Origin: Scortum barcoo
Taxonomy: Eukaryota; Chordata; Actinopteri; Centrarchiformes; Terapontidae
DNA length: 64,000 bases
Direction of reading: 5' to 3'
Assembly: GCA_023238725.1 (NCBI GenBank)
Contig: CM041540.1
Span: 3,843,208-3,907,207 of the forward strand
The notes below the pieces were generated by a model. It saw only the letters and a list, made by a program, of their open reading frames with translations. It was not told where the DNA came from and did no database searches. The position numbers were made by a program, and so were the translations under genes. Of the stretch, positions 37,001 through 51,400 are shown piece after piece; within the stretch, counting starts at the first letter, position 1; the number at the start of each line of letters is the position of its first letter.

Positions 37001-40000
37001 GACCGCAGACTCTGCACACTTTAACTTTCTGTTTCATTTTCCTTCGAGTCTGTCTGTCTGTGTTTTCTTTGCATAGGTGACGGTCAAGGTTATTTCCTCA
37101 TAGCAGAACATTTTTATTATCTCGGGAGCTGCAGAACCGCTCTCAGCAGCACGTCTGAAAATACTTAATGACAACAATGACCTCAAATTTACTAAAATAC
37201 CTGCTTCTACTTCACCTTGTGCTGCGTGTGTTTGCAGTGTTTGTAGGTCAGTATAACAGAACGAATATGAGTAATTTGCAGGAAGTTAAAGGTAACAAAA
37301 ATGCTAAATGTTTGATCAGTTTTACTCTTCTGCAAAGACGAAAACATGTAAGTGACAGCAAGTTTTCCTCAGCTGAGGATGAGTCACGCTCTTATGACTG
37401 TAACTGTAACTGAACTGAAAAACAAAGGAACAGACCAGGCGAAATGAAATATGAGATTTAAAAAGGCCAAAGAACACTTAAATCCAACATAACATGTTAA
37501 CAGACATGTTTCTGTGACTTCTGCTCTGTATTTTTTATGTTGTGGCAAACTGAAAGCAGACAAACAAACACAAAAAAAACAGACCAGGACATGTGAGGAT
37601 GAAGAAAAACAGGTTCATGAAACTGGAGAGTCCCAGAAATAACAAAGACATGTTACTGATAAATTAACCTCAACTTCTCCAAGTTATCCAGAACTTCTCT
37701 GCAGGACGTTAAAGGGCATCGCTGTTCTGATCATTGCGTGACTGAACAAGGTGATTTGAGACTGAAACCTGTTTAAAAAAAAATTCCAAAGTGCAAAACC
37801 CTCAGGGGATAACGTTGAGATTTCAGGGGAAAAACGCACAACTTCAAACTGGAGCAGCTGCTTTTGACTCAGCATGTTGGGATATCCTTTGCCTGGACAA
37901 AGTCTGATACACACAGATACATAGGTGTGGCTGATCTGAAGCTAAACATAACAAACACACAATCTATTTCATTCACATAATAAAAGTAAAAGTGCAACTC
38001 GGTAACAAGAAAATAATTCAATGATCTGTTTCCAAAAGGGTATCAGGTTTCACTTGTAGTTTCTGTGTTGACATCTTAAACCACGGCAACAAAACAGCCT
38101 TTTACAAAGGCGCGTTTGTGTGTGTGTTCGTGAGTTTTACCTTGTTCCTCAGATGTCAAGGAGGATCTGAAAATGAGAATTACAGAAGGAATTAAAATGT
38201 TTGACTCATGTAGAAAAAACTTGTTTTCCGTGCTGCAAAATACATTTTTACAGTTTTTACTCATTGTTTCCTCTGTTAAATCAGAGAGTATGAATGAGTC
38301 ATCAACAGTTATGAGACCTGAGTTACGAGAGTTGCAGTTTTGATTAGTGGACTGACAGAAAATTAATCTGCAACAATTTTGATAATGAAATAATTATTTA
38401 AAACTGTGAACGTTTGCTGGTTTGAGCTTGTCGACTGTGAAGATTTAATGTCTGTCTTTGTCAAATAAGAGACTAAACTGAGTATTTTTTTTGGTCAAAC
38501 ATAAAAGGACATTTAAAGACGTCACCTTGGCATTTATATTAAATTTGTTAGTTGACTTTCTCCTGGTTTAATCTTTTCAAAACAACCCCCAAATATAATT
38601 CAATAAAATACATGTAGTTTATGAATAATATTTAGTCTAAATATATACATATCACATGTTTATCACTCTGTTTGATGTGTAAATGTTGAAAGTTAACAAA
38701 CATACAAACATTAAATCTTTATGTTGCTGTTTTGAGCAGATCACCTCTGTAAAACAGGTTTTTGACCTCAAAGGGACTTAGCTGGATAAACAAAGATTTT
38801 TTAAAAAAGTGTGTGTCCTGCAGTATTTGTGCTGACGTACCCTGTGTTCGGCTCCACCACCAGATCAGGCATCCCCGTGGAAACTCCCTGACTCACCACC
38901 GGTCCCTCGTGGTCCAGGATGAAGACCTCATCCTGACAAATCTCCGTCACAAAGTGGAGGTGCTCCTGCACACACACACATGTGATCGGTGCGTGTTAAA
39001 GTTAAACATACGAGCACGAGATTCGTCTGAGCATGAAAAGAAATGAAGTGGTGTTTACCTGAGCCTTGTCGATGCGATAGAAACGATCAGCTGATGTGGC
39101 TGCGGAGCAGAAACATGAACGTCAACCAGAAGCACTTCAACTATGTGAATTTTCTTTTATAAATGTCACTTTCTTTTAAACAACAGCTAAAAACATTCAC
39201 GTTATTTCACTTAACATATCAAGTTTTACTTTCTAATATATAATCTTTAGTCTCTTGTGTACTTTGTTAAAGCGCTTAAATTTGATAATGAAAGAGCCTT
39301 TCAGATAAAGTTATTATTAAAACTGTGAGTGGCGGGTGTAAACGTGGATATGCATGGATAAAGACTAACTCTTAACTCAACATTTCTTTGTTTTCGTCAC
39401 TCACAGTCCAAGAAGCTCCAGTTTGGAGACAGTCTGCTGCTCGAACTGGTCCTGGGGACGCCTCTGCACTCGTCCTGAAGACAAACAGACGCTGTGATCT
39501 TCATCATCCCTTTACTGAACAACAAACTCAGTGTGGAAAAGTTATCAGGGATTATTTGAAGGGAGAGAAAGCAAAAGAGAGAAATCCAGACAGAGAAAAG
39601 TTTATTTTTGAGCAGTTGAACATTAAATAGCAGCACAGAGACAATCAGGACAATGACAGCTAATGAATATGATTAAAATATTAGTTTATATGTTCAGAGA
39701 GGAGTTTACTCAACACGGGTGTCAGTCTGTAAAAACTACAGTTCATTTATTGTAATCTTGTTAAGGGTGAAGAGTTTTATTTTCGTGCTTTCATGCTTTA
39801 AAAATGTTTTTTTCAACATAGCAAGAATAAAAAACCTTCAAATATTGTGACAAAGATGTTTAAATATGTAGGAAACAGCTTCTAAAGCCTCATAATGAAT
39901 AATAAGTAAACTTTCCCTGCAGAAAGACACCCAAAAGTGATATACCTGATAGTGCACTCTGTGGCCAGTAGATGGCGCCTGGTGTAAGTCCTAGCAAGCA

Positions 40001-43000
40001 CAGCAGACAGGTTTCAAGGTTAACAGACAGCCAAAGCATTTACATCAAAAACTTCCACAGATGTTAGCTCGGTTAGCAAACGTTTCCCACGCGAGACACA
40101 CAGCTAAAGAACAGCTCTGCATTCCCGCCGGCGCTGGATGCTGATCCAGTTATAAATAACTCTGAGCGGAGAGATGACGCTGCGAGCATCATGAAATAAT
40201 GATGGCGAGGAGGAAAGAGAAGAAGGGGAGAAATTAGAAGAAATGATGAGTGTTACGATGAAGAACTTGCCTCCTGTAGTCTGTCGATGTAGAGCCTGCA
40301 CGTCTCCAGGTCGCAGTCGCCTCTCACCACCACGATGCCAACTGGGATGGCTGAAAAACACAAACACACACTTTAGAGCACTGAAAAAGGAGGTTAAACC
40401 TGCATTAACTGCATTTTGTGGGAAGAAGAAAGAAACACAATCATTGATATTTTATGCAACAACATTATCATTCATGTGGAGTCATGTTTGTGTCACCTGA
40501 TGAACATAAGCTCAATACTTACTCTATGTTTACTCTATTTTAGCTTTGTTTTTGTTCTCCACCACCTCCAGAGGGAAATATCTGTCTCTTTAGCTGCTAA
40601 AACTTCCACTATGTTCACCAGCTTTTTGCTAAGTGTGTGTGTGTGTTTGCTGCTGGGCAGGTAGTGTACTATGGATTTTGAAGAGTTTTCCTGGCAGAAA
40701 TATTTTTATCATCGTTATATATATCATTATTATTATTATCGTTATTATTATGGGTTGCACATGAAAAACAATAATAAAAACACACAAACAACAGTTTAAA
40801 ATCAAACCACATAAATAAAAGGTAAAATGAAGCCAGATATAAAGATTATAAAATAAGTTACTAAAATTAGTAAATTACTAAAAATATAAAACATTGAAAC
40901 ATTTCTATTTATTTATTTCTACTGTTAAACCTCAACAGTATTATATTTCTATTTGAATTATATATGTATTTATATTCTATTTTATATTTGTACATTTAAG
41001 TTTTATACTTTAGCTTACATACTATAGTGAACTCACATAACTTATTTTCTTTAAGTTATTTTTTGTAGGGAATTTTTTTTGCGACAGAGTGCTCTGCCTA
41101 ATTGTTGTGTTCACGACAAATTAAAATGTTGAATCACTTTAAAGTCACTCACAGATGTCTCGTAGTCGCTCTTTGTCGTACTGCAGCCGGTCGTACTCCT
41201 GGAGGCTGATCCGATTCACTCGAAGTCGAAGACGATCTGGAACAGCGTGAGGACTGGGAGGAAACAAAAAACAACACACACACACACACATACACACACA
41301 AGTGCATGTACGAGCACACGCACAGTTCAGACGTGTCCAAACACACGATAAGGAACACATATGCACACGTGCACGCACAGACACACACACACCACAAACC
41401 AAATCTGAGCAACAAAATGACATCAAACTCTTCGTCTTTGATGTTAACTTCTTCCAGTTTCTTGCGTTTTAAAAGTCTAACTGTTGACTGGAGGTTTTAT
41501 AAAAAGTAGTAAAAGTAATAATAAAACTCCCCCGAGTCACTTTTACTGTGAAGATAAAGAGCTCAGCGATGCAACCCTGATCCCGTGTTTGAGTTTGACA
41601 TGTTTTGGAGTCGGTGTTTGTGGGCAATGTTGCCTCCAGCGAGGATGGAGGCTGATGAAGGAAAAAAACTGACGTCAGAAACAAGGGTGGGCGTCGAGCA
41701 AAACCACGATGAGAAAACACGGCAGCTGGCGGCAAAATTGCCCAAAAAAAACACCTCAAAAACTCAAAAACCTTACCTGCTGAGGGACAGAGAGGGGTCA
41801 AATTAAAGTGCATTAAATGTCACTCTTGTTCTTCTCATCCACAGCTGAAGCAAAATAAAGCTTTTGTGTTGGAGGGAGTGGACACCAAGTGAGAGCAAAA
41901 GGAGCGGTGCAGGTGTAATAAGAGCTCATCTCAGGGGGAAGTTAAAAAGGTAAAGGGACTACAGCGGGAGAAATATCGAGACAAGAAGCACGTTCAGAGG
42001 TGGAGAAGCTTCAGCATGCTGCCATACAGTCTCTCTCTCTCTCTCACGGTCTGAAAACACCAAACGTTCAACATTCAACACGACACGATTCGACTTGGGT
42101 TCGATCAGTATCAGTTTTTGAAGCTAACACTAATTCAGACGCTAATTCATTCAGATTGATCCATTTCCTGATCCACTTATGTGACTCTATTGTTTTAAAA
42201 ACTTTGTTCTAAGAAATTTTTGATTATTTCTGGTTATTGAGATGTAAAATAAACTGAAAAATGCATAAAAGTTTGTTTAAAAGAAGCAAAACATTGGTGT
42301 CTTTTTATTTTAATTATAATAATTAAGTTATTTATGTAGTGAAATTAAATGTGGGATGCTCCTACAATAAGGTCATGCTAAAAAACTTATATAAAGAATA
42401 ATTTGAGATTATTCAGAAATATTAAAAGAACATTTGCCTTCAGCTTCTTAAATGTGAGGATTTGCTGTTTTTTGTGTTTTGTATCACTGTAAATTGGGTT
42501 TTAGGCTGCTGGCCGGACAAAAAAAAAACAAACTATTTAATGATGTCACAATTTTAAAACATTTTATGTCATTATTTTGACTTTTTCTGACTAAATGTGC
42601 AATCAAAATATAAATATTTGCTGATTTGACTGAGCATTAAAATAATTTCTGTAGCCCTACAATAGTGTAATTTAATGAGGACAGAAATTCAGAAAAAACT
42701 TTGTATGTGGGTATAAATCAGAGTGCAACAAGTGCAACAAGAAAATTTGCAGGATTCATCGAAGACAACAAGTGATGTGCCAGAAAAATAAATAAAATAA
42801 AGAGTTTCATGATAAATTGAGGGTAAAACTTCTTTTATGCAAACTCAAATCAGTGGTTGATTGTTTTCAGTGTCATCAAATCCGATATTGATCAAACAAA
42901 CAAACAAACAGCACTGATTCATTCACTCACAGAGACACAAACAAACAAACAAACAAACAAACACTTCCTCACAGTGACAGAGGGCTGAGGTACTTACACA

Positions 43001-43068
43001 GAGAAGGAGTCTGGGGGAGCAGAGAGGCGGCGCAAATCAGCTGCACACACCTTCTGAATACTACACAT

Positions 43069-43106
<38 letters not shown>

Positions 43107-44153
43107 GAGAGGAGGAACGTGGTATGGCGGAGGGGAGGAGGAGGTAAGGAGGTGAGGAGACAAAAAGAGAGAAGAGGAGGAGGAGGAGGAGGAGGAGGAG
43201 GAGGAGAAGAGCAGAGTGGGAAATGAAAAGTAAGAGAGGAGGCGAGGAGAAGATGAAGATGGGGGCAAGGAGAGGAGAGGAAAAAGTGGAGGAGACAAGG
43301 AGAGGAGGGAAGAGAAAGAAGGAAGAGAGAAAAAATAGAGAAGTGAGAGGAAATCAAAAGGAAAGGGAAGAAGGGGGGAAAAGAAACAAGAAGATGAGGA
43401 GGAGAGGAGATGAGGAGTGGGGATTAGAGGAGAATAGAGGAGGAAATAAGACAAAAGGAAGAGGAAGCATGGAGGAGAAAAGATAACAAGGAGAGGAGAT
43501 TGGGAGGAGAAGGAGAACATTAGGAGGTGAAAAGAGAAGTGAGGAGACAAGGAAAGAACAGGGGAGGAAAAAGAGGAAGAGAAGAGGAAAGAAAGAAATA
43601 AAGAGATGAAAGGAGATGGGAAGCAGAGGGAAGGAGATGAGATGAGAGGAGAAGAGAGAGAAGGAGGAAAAGAAAGGAGAGAAAAGAGAGGAGAGGAAAA
43701 AACATGAAATGATGAGGAGGAGAGGAAAGAAAACAAATGAAAATAATAAATAATCAAGAAGATCGCAGACACGTTTTGGCAAAAAGAAGAAGAAGAAGAG
43801 GAGGAAGAGGAAGAGGAGGGACAGGAGGAGAGAAGCCCAGAGGTAAGTAGACAAACACTGATAGCACAGTCGCAGTACATCGAGCAGAGACGCTAATTAC
43901 TGCAGCTACACAAAGTACTTCTACTCTACTGTACCTCTCTCTCACGTACACACTTCTACCGTGGCTCGTTTACATAAAAATAGACCCACATATATACACA
44001 AAGATATACATGAAGAAGTATTAGTACTACAGGGATGGAGGAGGAGTGTTAGTAGCCACTTCAGGTGTAAAAGTCGACATTAAAACACGGCGAGAGGAAT
44101 CGTTTCATTCCTCCTCTCAGCTGATGTGCAGCCGAGGGAGCCGAGAGAGAGAG

Positions 44154-44196
<43 letters not shown>

Positions 44197-44976
44197 TCCC
44201 CGCCACTTTTCTTTTCTTTCTTTTGTTTTGATTAACTCGAGTGGACAACACAGATATCCCTGCTCCGGTTGTGGTTTGGCGAGCGTGAGGAGAGATGTGG
44301 GACGCTGAGAGGAGTGAATGTCAGCTCCCACTAAACAGATTGTATGACTCACCCACAGCACAGCCCGGGCTTTTACAACACTGCTGGCCTAGTTCCTCTG
44401 TCTGTAGATATATATGTGTGTGTGTGTGTGTGACTCACTCTCGTTCAGCAGGGGCACAGAGGTGCGTCTCTTGCTCTTCTGGACCATGTTGGCCTGATTT
44501 CGGAGGGAGATGCGGAGCGTGGAGGGCGCCAATCGACACGGCTCTCCGTCCACCTGCAGACAATCAAACACACACAAAGATCGCATTTAAAAGTAGAAGA
44601 AAGTAACGTATTTAAAAAGTACTTTGAGTCATATTTGCTAAAACTAATCTGTGATAAAAATCTGCTCCTCCATTGCGCATGAGCTCACTGTGAGTCGACG
44701 TAACAGCGGATAAACAACAACAAAATGACCAACCAATGAGAAAAGTAAACAGAAGAAGATGAATGAATGAAGAAGAGCGAGTTGAAAAGAAAGAATTAGA
44801 CCGAGCAATGCTGCAAGTAAAGAGGACCTGGAGAGTAAGGGAGGGAGTAAGGGAGGGTTTATTTATTTTCAAAATAAGGCACTTTTATTAGAGGTAAGTT
44901 AGAGGTTTTTATTACAATAATAATTATTATTATTATTATTATTATTATTAGTAGTAGTAGTAGTAGTAGTAGTAGT

Positions 44977-45012
<36 letters not shown>

Positions 45013-45626
45013 TATTATTCATTTAAAATTGTGACCTGTTTTTTTATTTGCTGTAGTTTTCTTTATATTCAGTATTTTTTATTTATTTATTTATTTTTTT
45101 AAATCCTTACATTTAACATATATTCTGTTATTTCATGTTGTATGTCTGAATTATTATTATTCTGCTACAAAAATGTAGTTTAATCGCATCTTGTTTTACT
45201 TGCTTTAAATGTATCTGTGCGTAACAATACAGTAAAATCAGTCCAATAACTGACCGGTTGCTGGTGAATGTTTGTGCTCACCTGAACAGGTACAGTCTTG
45301 AAGGTTGTGAGAACGACTTCTCTGCACTGGTGTAATCTTTCTCCGTGACCGCCGACCTGTAGCGCCGCCTGGTGGATGTGAGGGAGATTTACAACGAGGG
45401 TTACAATAAGAGGAGAGCCAAAGGTCACATTAAAAATGCACCAACTTTTATTAATAAAGTTTCTAGTTTTTTTAGTTTATTTATTTATTTTTTTTAATGA
45501 TCTTGTTCTCTCACCAGCGAGGCCATCGTGAAGCCGATAACCTCGATGCAGCCATCGTCGTGTCGCTGCGGCTCGAAGTCTCGGTGGTCGCCTGTGTTTC
45601 CCCACGGCATGGTGCCAGCACAGTAC

Positions 45627-45669
<43 letters not shown>

Positions 45670-48353
45670 TTACTCAAGCACTTCTGTAGAAATGTGAGGT
45701 ACTTGAACTTCACTTAAGTATTCTGTTTTCATGTCATGCTCTACTTCTGCTCCACTTAAAAAGGGAAATATTCTACTTTTTACTTCACCACATTTATCAG
45801 ACAGCTTTGGTTACTTTACAGGTTTCATTATTGCATAAAAAACATATGAAGAGTTTATAAAATATTAAGTTTTAAACAAGTAAGCTGAAAATTAAATTGC
45901 ATTTCATGGTTCCAACATCTCACCTTTGAAATTTGCCGTTTTACATTTTAATTATTTTAATAAATTTTTAATCATTTTGAGGTTTGGACAAACATTGTGA
46001 AGGTGTTCCTGTCTGTAACTGACGGCATGTCTCTCTACAGGCACAGGGGAGCGAGTATTTTTAATACTGTATTTACATTTTCATGATTATACTTTTGCAA
46101 TGTAGGTCTTTACTTGTAATATAGTATTTTATACAGTAGTGCTTTTACTTAAATCAAGGATTGTCCACCACTAGCAACTTCTTGTTCACTAAAATAACTT
46201 AAATATTAGACAGCAGCTGACCGAGATGTTTTTTTTAACAAAGGTTAGACCCAAATACTGATTTCGACATATGAAGCCACCAGATCGGATACTTTCCAGT
46301 CGTCTTCCCTGACTGTTCATAAGGAATTTGTTTTAATTATTTTGATGTCTGACCAGAGAAGTATCTGAACTCTTAACAGGGAGATGTGGGAGGATTTAAC
46401 TGTCTAACCTGTCCCTGCTTTAAGAAGTTACTAACCCACTGAAAAAAAAAAAAACTTGGTTATTCACTAGAGAGCTTAGTGTCTTATAATTTTCTTTTAG
46501 TTTTTTAACTCTAGCTGGAAACACTGAATAATTACAGTTCAGTACAATATTGATGTCAGATATACAGTATAATCAGTCCAATCATGATGGAAATTAAGAA
46601 CTGTGGAGGCATAATGACACATTATAATCAGTGTTTCTGGTAAAATGAGTCACTTTCCAAACTGTCTTGATCTAAAATGTGATTTGCATCTGAGAAATTT
46701 TTAAATCATTGTTTGTCTTTTTATTCTTTTAAATCTTCAGTAGAATTGACCAACCAAACTCTGTAGAATATCACGGACGTTGTGTGTTCACCTACCTGGG
46801 GATGTTTAAAAACACGATGCACTGAAACTTCAGCTCCTGGATCTTTGGAGTTAAGTCGGTACCATCGCACTGACAAAGAAAGAAGAAAGTGAAAATTATA
46901 ACTCCTGGTTTGGATCAGTAAATAAAGTGTTTTAAATACTTTTGACGTTGACTTTTTTCAGCGCTCTCGGTCTTAAACCTGTATTGATGTTGTGGGGTGG
47001 AGAGAGACTGACAGAGGTCAAAGGTCTCAACATGCTGCAGCATCGGACCAGCTAAACTAAACACCCGAAGTTAAGATATTCCTTTAAAGTTTAATTTACT
47101 TAAAATATTCACTTAAATTCAGCAAGGATGCTTATTTTTTTAAATTATTTTATGTTATTCAAAGAAACATTTTTACTGAAACGTCTGCTATATGATGTGG
47201 TGATAATCTATATTTTCTTATTGTCAACAACGTCATGTTAACTCCAAAACCAACAATGAACTGATCCAACTATCAAGTAGTGTCTATATATCCAAAGCCT
47301 AAACTATTAAAACTATTAAAAACTCATCAATGAGCCTCTCTGCTGCACCAGGTGACAGGTTTCCTCATCACCATGAACACACACACACACACACATTGTC
47401 CTGCTACCACAAATACTTGCTAAAGCACCAAATGTGGATTCATCCGCCACTGAAAATAGTCCTCAACAATTACACTACAACAATCACTACAGTGAGCAGC
47501 TGTTTTAGGAAATGACAGAGCCTGTTTATTATTTTTTTTTTTAAATGAAAGTATATATTGATAACCTATTTTTAAAGATTTATTGTTTCGATCTTCAGCC
47601 GAATTTCAAAACAGAGAAGGGGAGTAAGAAAGTACTGAGAAAATAACAAAACAAATAACAGACACGATGACAATAACAAAATTAAATAACTAGCTTCATT
47701 CTTTAACCTGGAAATATAAAAAGGTTTAATTTCTGACATAACCAGCCAGTTTTCGGTGCTGGAATGAAATTAATGAGATCTTTTCTGTCACCTTCAGGGG
47801 ATCCTCACACAGAAGTGTAACCTCACAGTTAAAGCCAACATGTGATGTGTTGTAGATCCTGGTTAGCGTGCAAGTTTTTAGTAAAATAACTGATTAATAA
47901 TTAGCAGAAAATTATTTGGCAACTGTTGTTTTATGGTTCCAGTCTCTCAAATGTGAATATTTGAATGGTTCTGTCAGACTTTTATGACAATAAACTGAAT
48001 ATTTTCTAGATTTTTGAGTTGTTGAAGAGACAAATTCATGTTTATTTGTTGACTTCCAAATGAGCAATTCTGACATTTTATAGACAATCAAGAAAATCTA
48101 CAGTGGAGATAATGATCAGTTGCTGATAAGGATCCAGTGTCTCTCTGAAGGACACTTCAGCATGGCGGGTGTTGGGTGAGCAGCTGAAGGACGGCCTTTT
48201 TAATCACCGACCTGCTGCCCAGACATGTCGACATGGAAAACGATACAGGCCGAGAGTGTGTTAACACTCACCACCACTCTGACGTGCTTGGACAAATCCC
48301 TGGAGCTTCTCTGGAGGAAATCTGAGAAGGCAGCCTGCAAAGACACGAGCGTG

Positions 48354-48406
<53 letters not shown>

Positions 48407-51400
48407 AAAAGGACTGAATTAAACAGAATTACAGCTCATTCCATTTCCCTCATTAAAAAGAGATAACTCCCCTACATGCTTCCTCTCTAATTCCCACCCA
48501 TCATTTACTCTTCACATCGCTCATCCTTCAGTATCTGCACGTCCCAAAAAGTCCCAAAACGTTGAGATCTGAATAAAACTTTAGATTTGAATCAACAGAA
48601 AGAAGAAGCTGGAAACACAATTCATGTCTGATGAAACATACAAACAGATTCAAATGTCAGGATTAATTATTTAAAGCCTGACATGACATTCAAATGTTTA
48701 CTAAACAAGGGACGTAAATTACACTCCCAACTCGTCATTATTCATCTAAAATGACAAGTAACTGCAGTTCAATTTGGTGTTGCATGGTGGATTTAATTGG
48801 ATTTAGGGCAATAACTATAACTCTGCTCTGTAAAGAGCCTTCCTTTATTCATCTCCTCCCTCTTGCAGTAAATAGTTTGTCTATTTTCCCTTCATCTGTG
48901 ATTCCCCTCCTTGATTTTCTCGCTTTCCTCTCAGCCTTGTGTCTTATTAAGGAAAAGTTTGGGCTGTGTGAGTTTTATGTGCTCAATAAATGAAGTGGGA
49001 CACTCACTCCTGCATAGAACATCTTGTTGCGGAAGCGACTGTTAAACTTTTCTGGGTTGGCCTCTGGAAAAGACACAATGGAGAGACAGAGAGAGAGAAA
49101 GAAAGAAGAATACATAAATACGTTGCAAAGCCAGTGGAATTAAAAATAAAACAAAAACAAAACACACACAGGCGAAGAGTAAGATGGTGAGAAAATCTGA
49201 CTCATTTGTGCATGCATGAACGCTTGTGTGTGTATCCGAATAAGTCCTTTTTAATATTTCATTTCATTCTGCTCGTCTTTCAGCAGAGTCGGGTGCATTA
49301 ACGGGTAGGAGAACTTAATGGAATATAAATAGAGTTAATACAAGGTGAAATGTGAAAAAGAGACATTAAAATAGATCTCGCCGACCTCTGGACTCGTGGA
49401 ACTCCAGGGTGACGTGAGCGTCGAAGCCCAGGCTGAAGTAGTTGTTGAACACGTTCAGAGGCAGCTGAGGACGCAGGAAAAAAACACTGAAGTGAGCGTT
49501 TCTGCATAAATATGACAGTGACTCTATTTAACACAGTTATATACGATGTAAAGTACCCTCCAGTATTATCAGTATTATCAGAGTCCATCCTCCTGGTGAT
49601 ATGCAGAAGCACTCTCTCAACACATCTTTATATTTAGACATCTTCTGTAAGGATTTTTACCTCTACCAGCCAAAGACACTCATTTATGCCACTTGCAGAC
49701 AGCGTGTTCAGTTTACTAACCTCTTAAACTCTGTCAATCTTTGTGGAAACTGCCAAGCATTTCAGTTAAGAGAATTTGCTGATTTCCTCTGTTGATAACG
49801 CTATCCTGAATTTTACATTGCAAAGCGACCACTTCCTGCTGCTCTTATTTTATATTAAAATGCTTTGCAACTGCAAATCACACTGAGACTTTTATTGTGA
49901 AAAAATGTGTGTGTCACTGCACAAGAAGTGTGTTTTTCAGCACTTTTTTTCCACAGTTTAACAGTTTTAAATATTGCAGGAACGTTGCAAAAAGAAACAA
50001 GCAGCGATGCACTAGTTAGATGAGCTGCAGGAAATTCGCTGTGACAGACGGAAATTTAATGTGCAACCCCTTTCAAAAGATGTTACCATAAAAGTTCTGC
50101 ACATAAGAGCTCTAACTTCACCAAACGGACGGACTAAAAGCCGACTTCTGACCTTCTGCGTGCCCTCCTCTGGCTGGACGGCACTTTTCTCCACGAGGAG
50201 GTTCCACCTGTCGAGCTGCACCACCGAACCGTCCTCCACGTGGCATAAAACCTTGGATACCGGCTCATCTGTGTAACCCTGCAGGCCGACAGAGAAGGAT
50301 GCATTACAGAGCGAAAACAGTCAGAGGGTACAGCATTGTGACAGCGCAGGAGAAATGTTTTGGTTTTATCAACTTCTGGATTTCGAAAGTGCTTTTGAAG
50401 CTCCATGTGTTAAGGAAGATTGTGTGAACAGTCATTCAATTATATCTCATCAATAGAATAATTACAGGAAACATAATGGATGATTGAAAGGGAGGAAAGG
50501 GAGATGTAAATAATTGGAAGAAAATAAGAAAGAAACAAAAAAGTGGGGAAATATGGCTGTAAAAAAAGGCAAGTTGTCTTTTATGCAAGTTTTCAATAAT
50601 AAATCATGACGTACATGAAGCATGTGATGATCTAAAGTTCTTTAATGGCACCTGACTAGAGAATCAGCACCACAAAATGTTTATTTTGGTGAACCAACTC
50701 CTAACTTTTACAACAGTGAAAAGAAACCAGTGCCGTGTTAGTGGCAGTCTGTCATTTTTTGTGCTTTCAGTGTTTTTATTGTATTTTTATTGCATTTTGT
50801 AACTTGAACTCAACACTTTTCGTAAGACCTGGACATCAAACAAGCCGCATTTTGTCTATCTTGTTCTACCTTCTTATTCATTATTTCTAAAGTTGCATTT
50901 TCTTTTGATGATTTTCTGAATAATTGGTTAAAATTTGTGCCACATTCAGATGTAAAAATGGCTACAAATGGACGTGAGGAAAAAAACGACATGGAGAAAA
51001 GAGGATGAAAGGATGAAGTCATCTCCAGATAAATTACAACCTCTGTCCTTCTTTTCTGTCTGTTATGATTTGCTTTTCTGTAAGTGGTCGTTGAGGCTGC
51101 TTCACCTTCAGAGCTGCCACACAAAACCTCATGTACAAAAGAGTGGATTTTATACACAGCACATACACAAACCTCACTCCTCCCCATCAATCCACTTCTC
51201 CTCTCTCTTCCTATTCTTCCCTCCATCCCATTAGTCATTCGTCTCTCTAATGGACACTGTTTGTGTCTTTTTTTCTCGTTCTCTCTCTCCATCCTCCGTC
51301 GCTCTTTCGTCTGCCTTTTATGTCCTCTCTCCCCCCGGACAGGGTCAGGAAATCAGTGTACCAAGGACACACACAAACACACACAAGGACACAGCAAACT

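Larger units (their letters stand above)
41254..44434 (-). other. dgki intron between exons 19 and 20
   Basis: Holds the 43.1-43.85 kb purine-only tract, (CAAA)n repeats at 42.9 kb and a (GA)n run at 44.16 kb. No exon is recognised inside. Confidence 0.6.

Noticed and set aside
42969..43880. 303-codon minus-strand open frame rich in serine, phenylalanine and leucine
   Set aside because: It is the pyrimidine strand of the purine tract; composition alone removes stop codons, and no domain or splice logic supports it.
44046..44361. Short frames across the (GA)n run as small peptides
   Set aside because: Arginine/glutamate or serine/leucine alternation from the dinucleotide repeat.
50810..51292. 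160-codon minus-strand frame in a dgki intron
   Set aside because: No recognisable domain and inconsistent with flanking exon phases.
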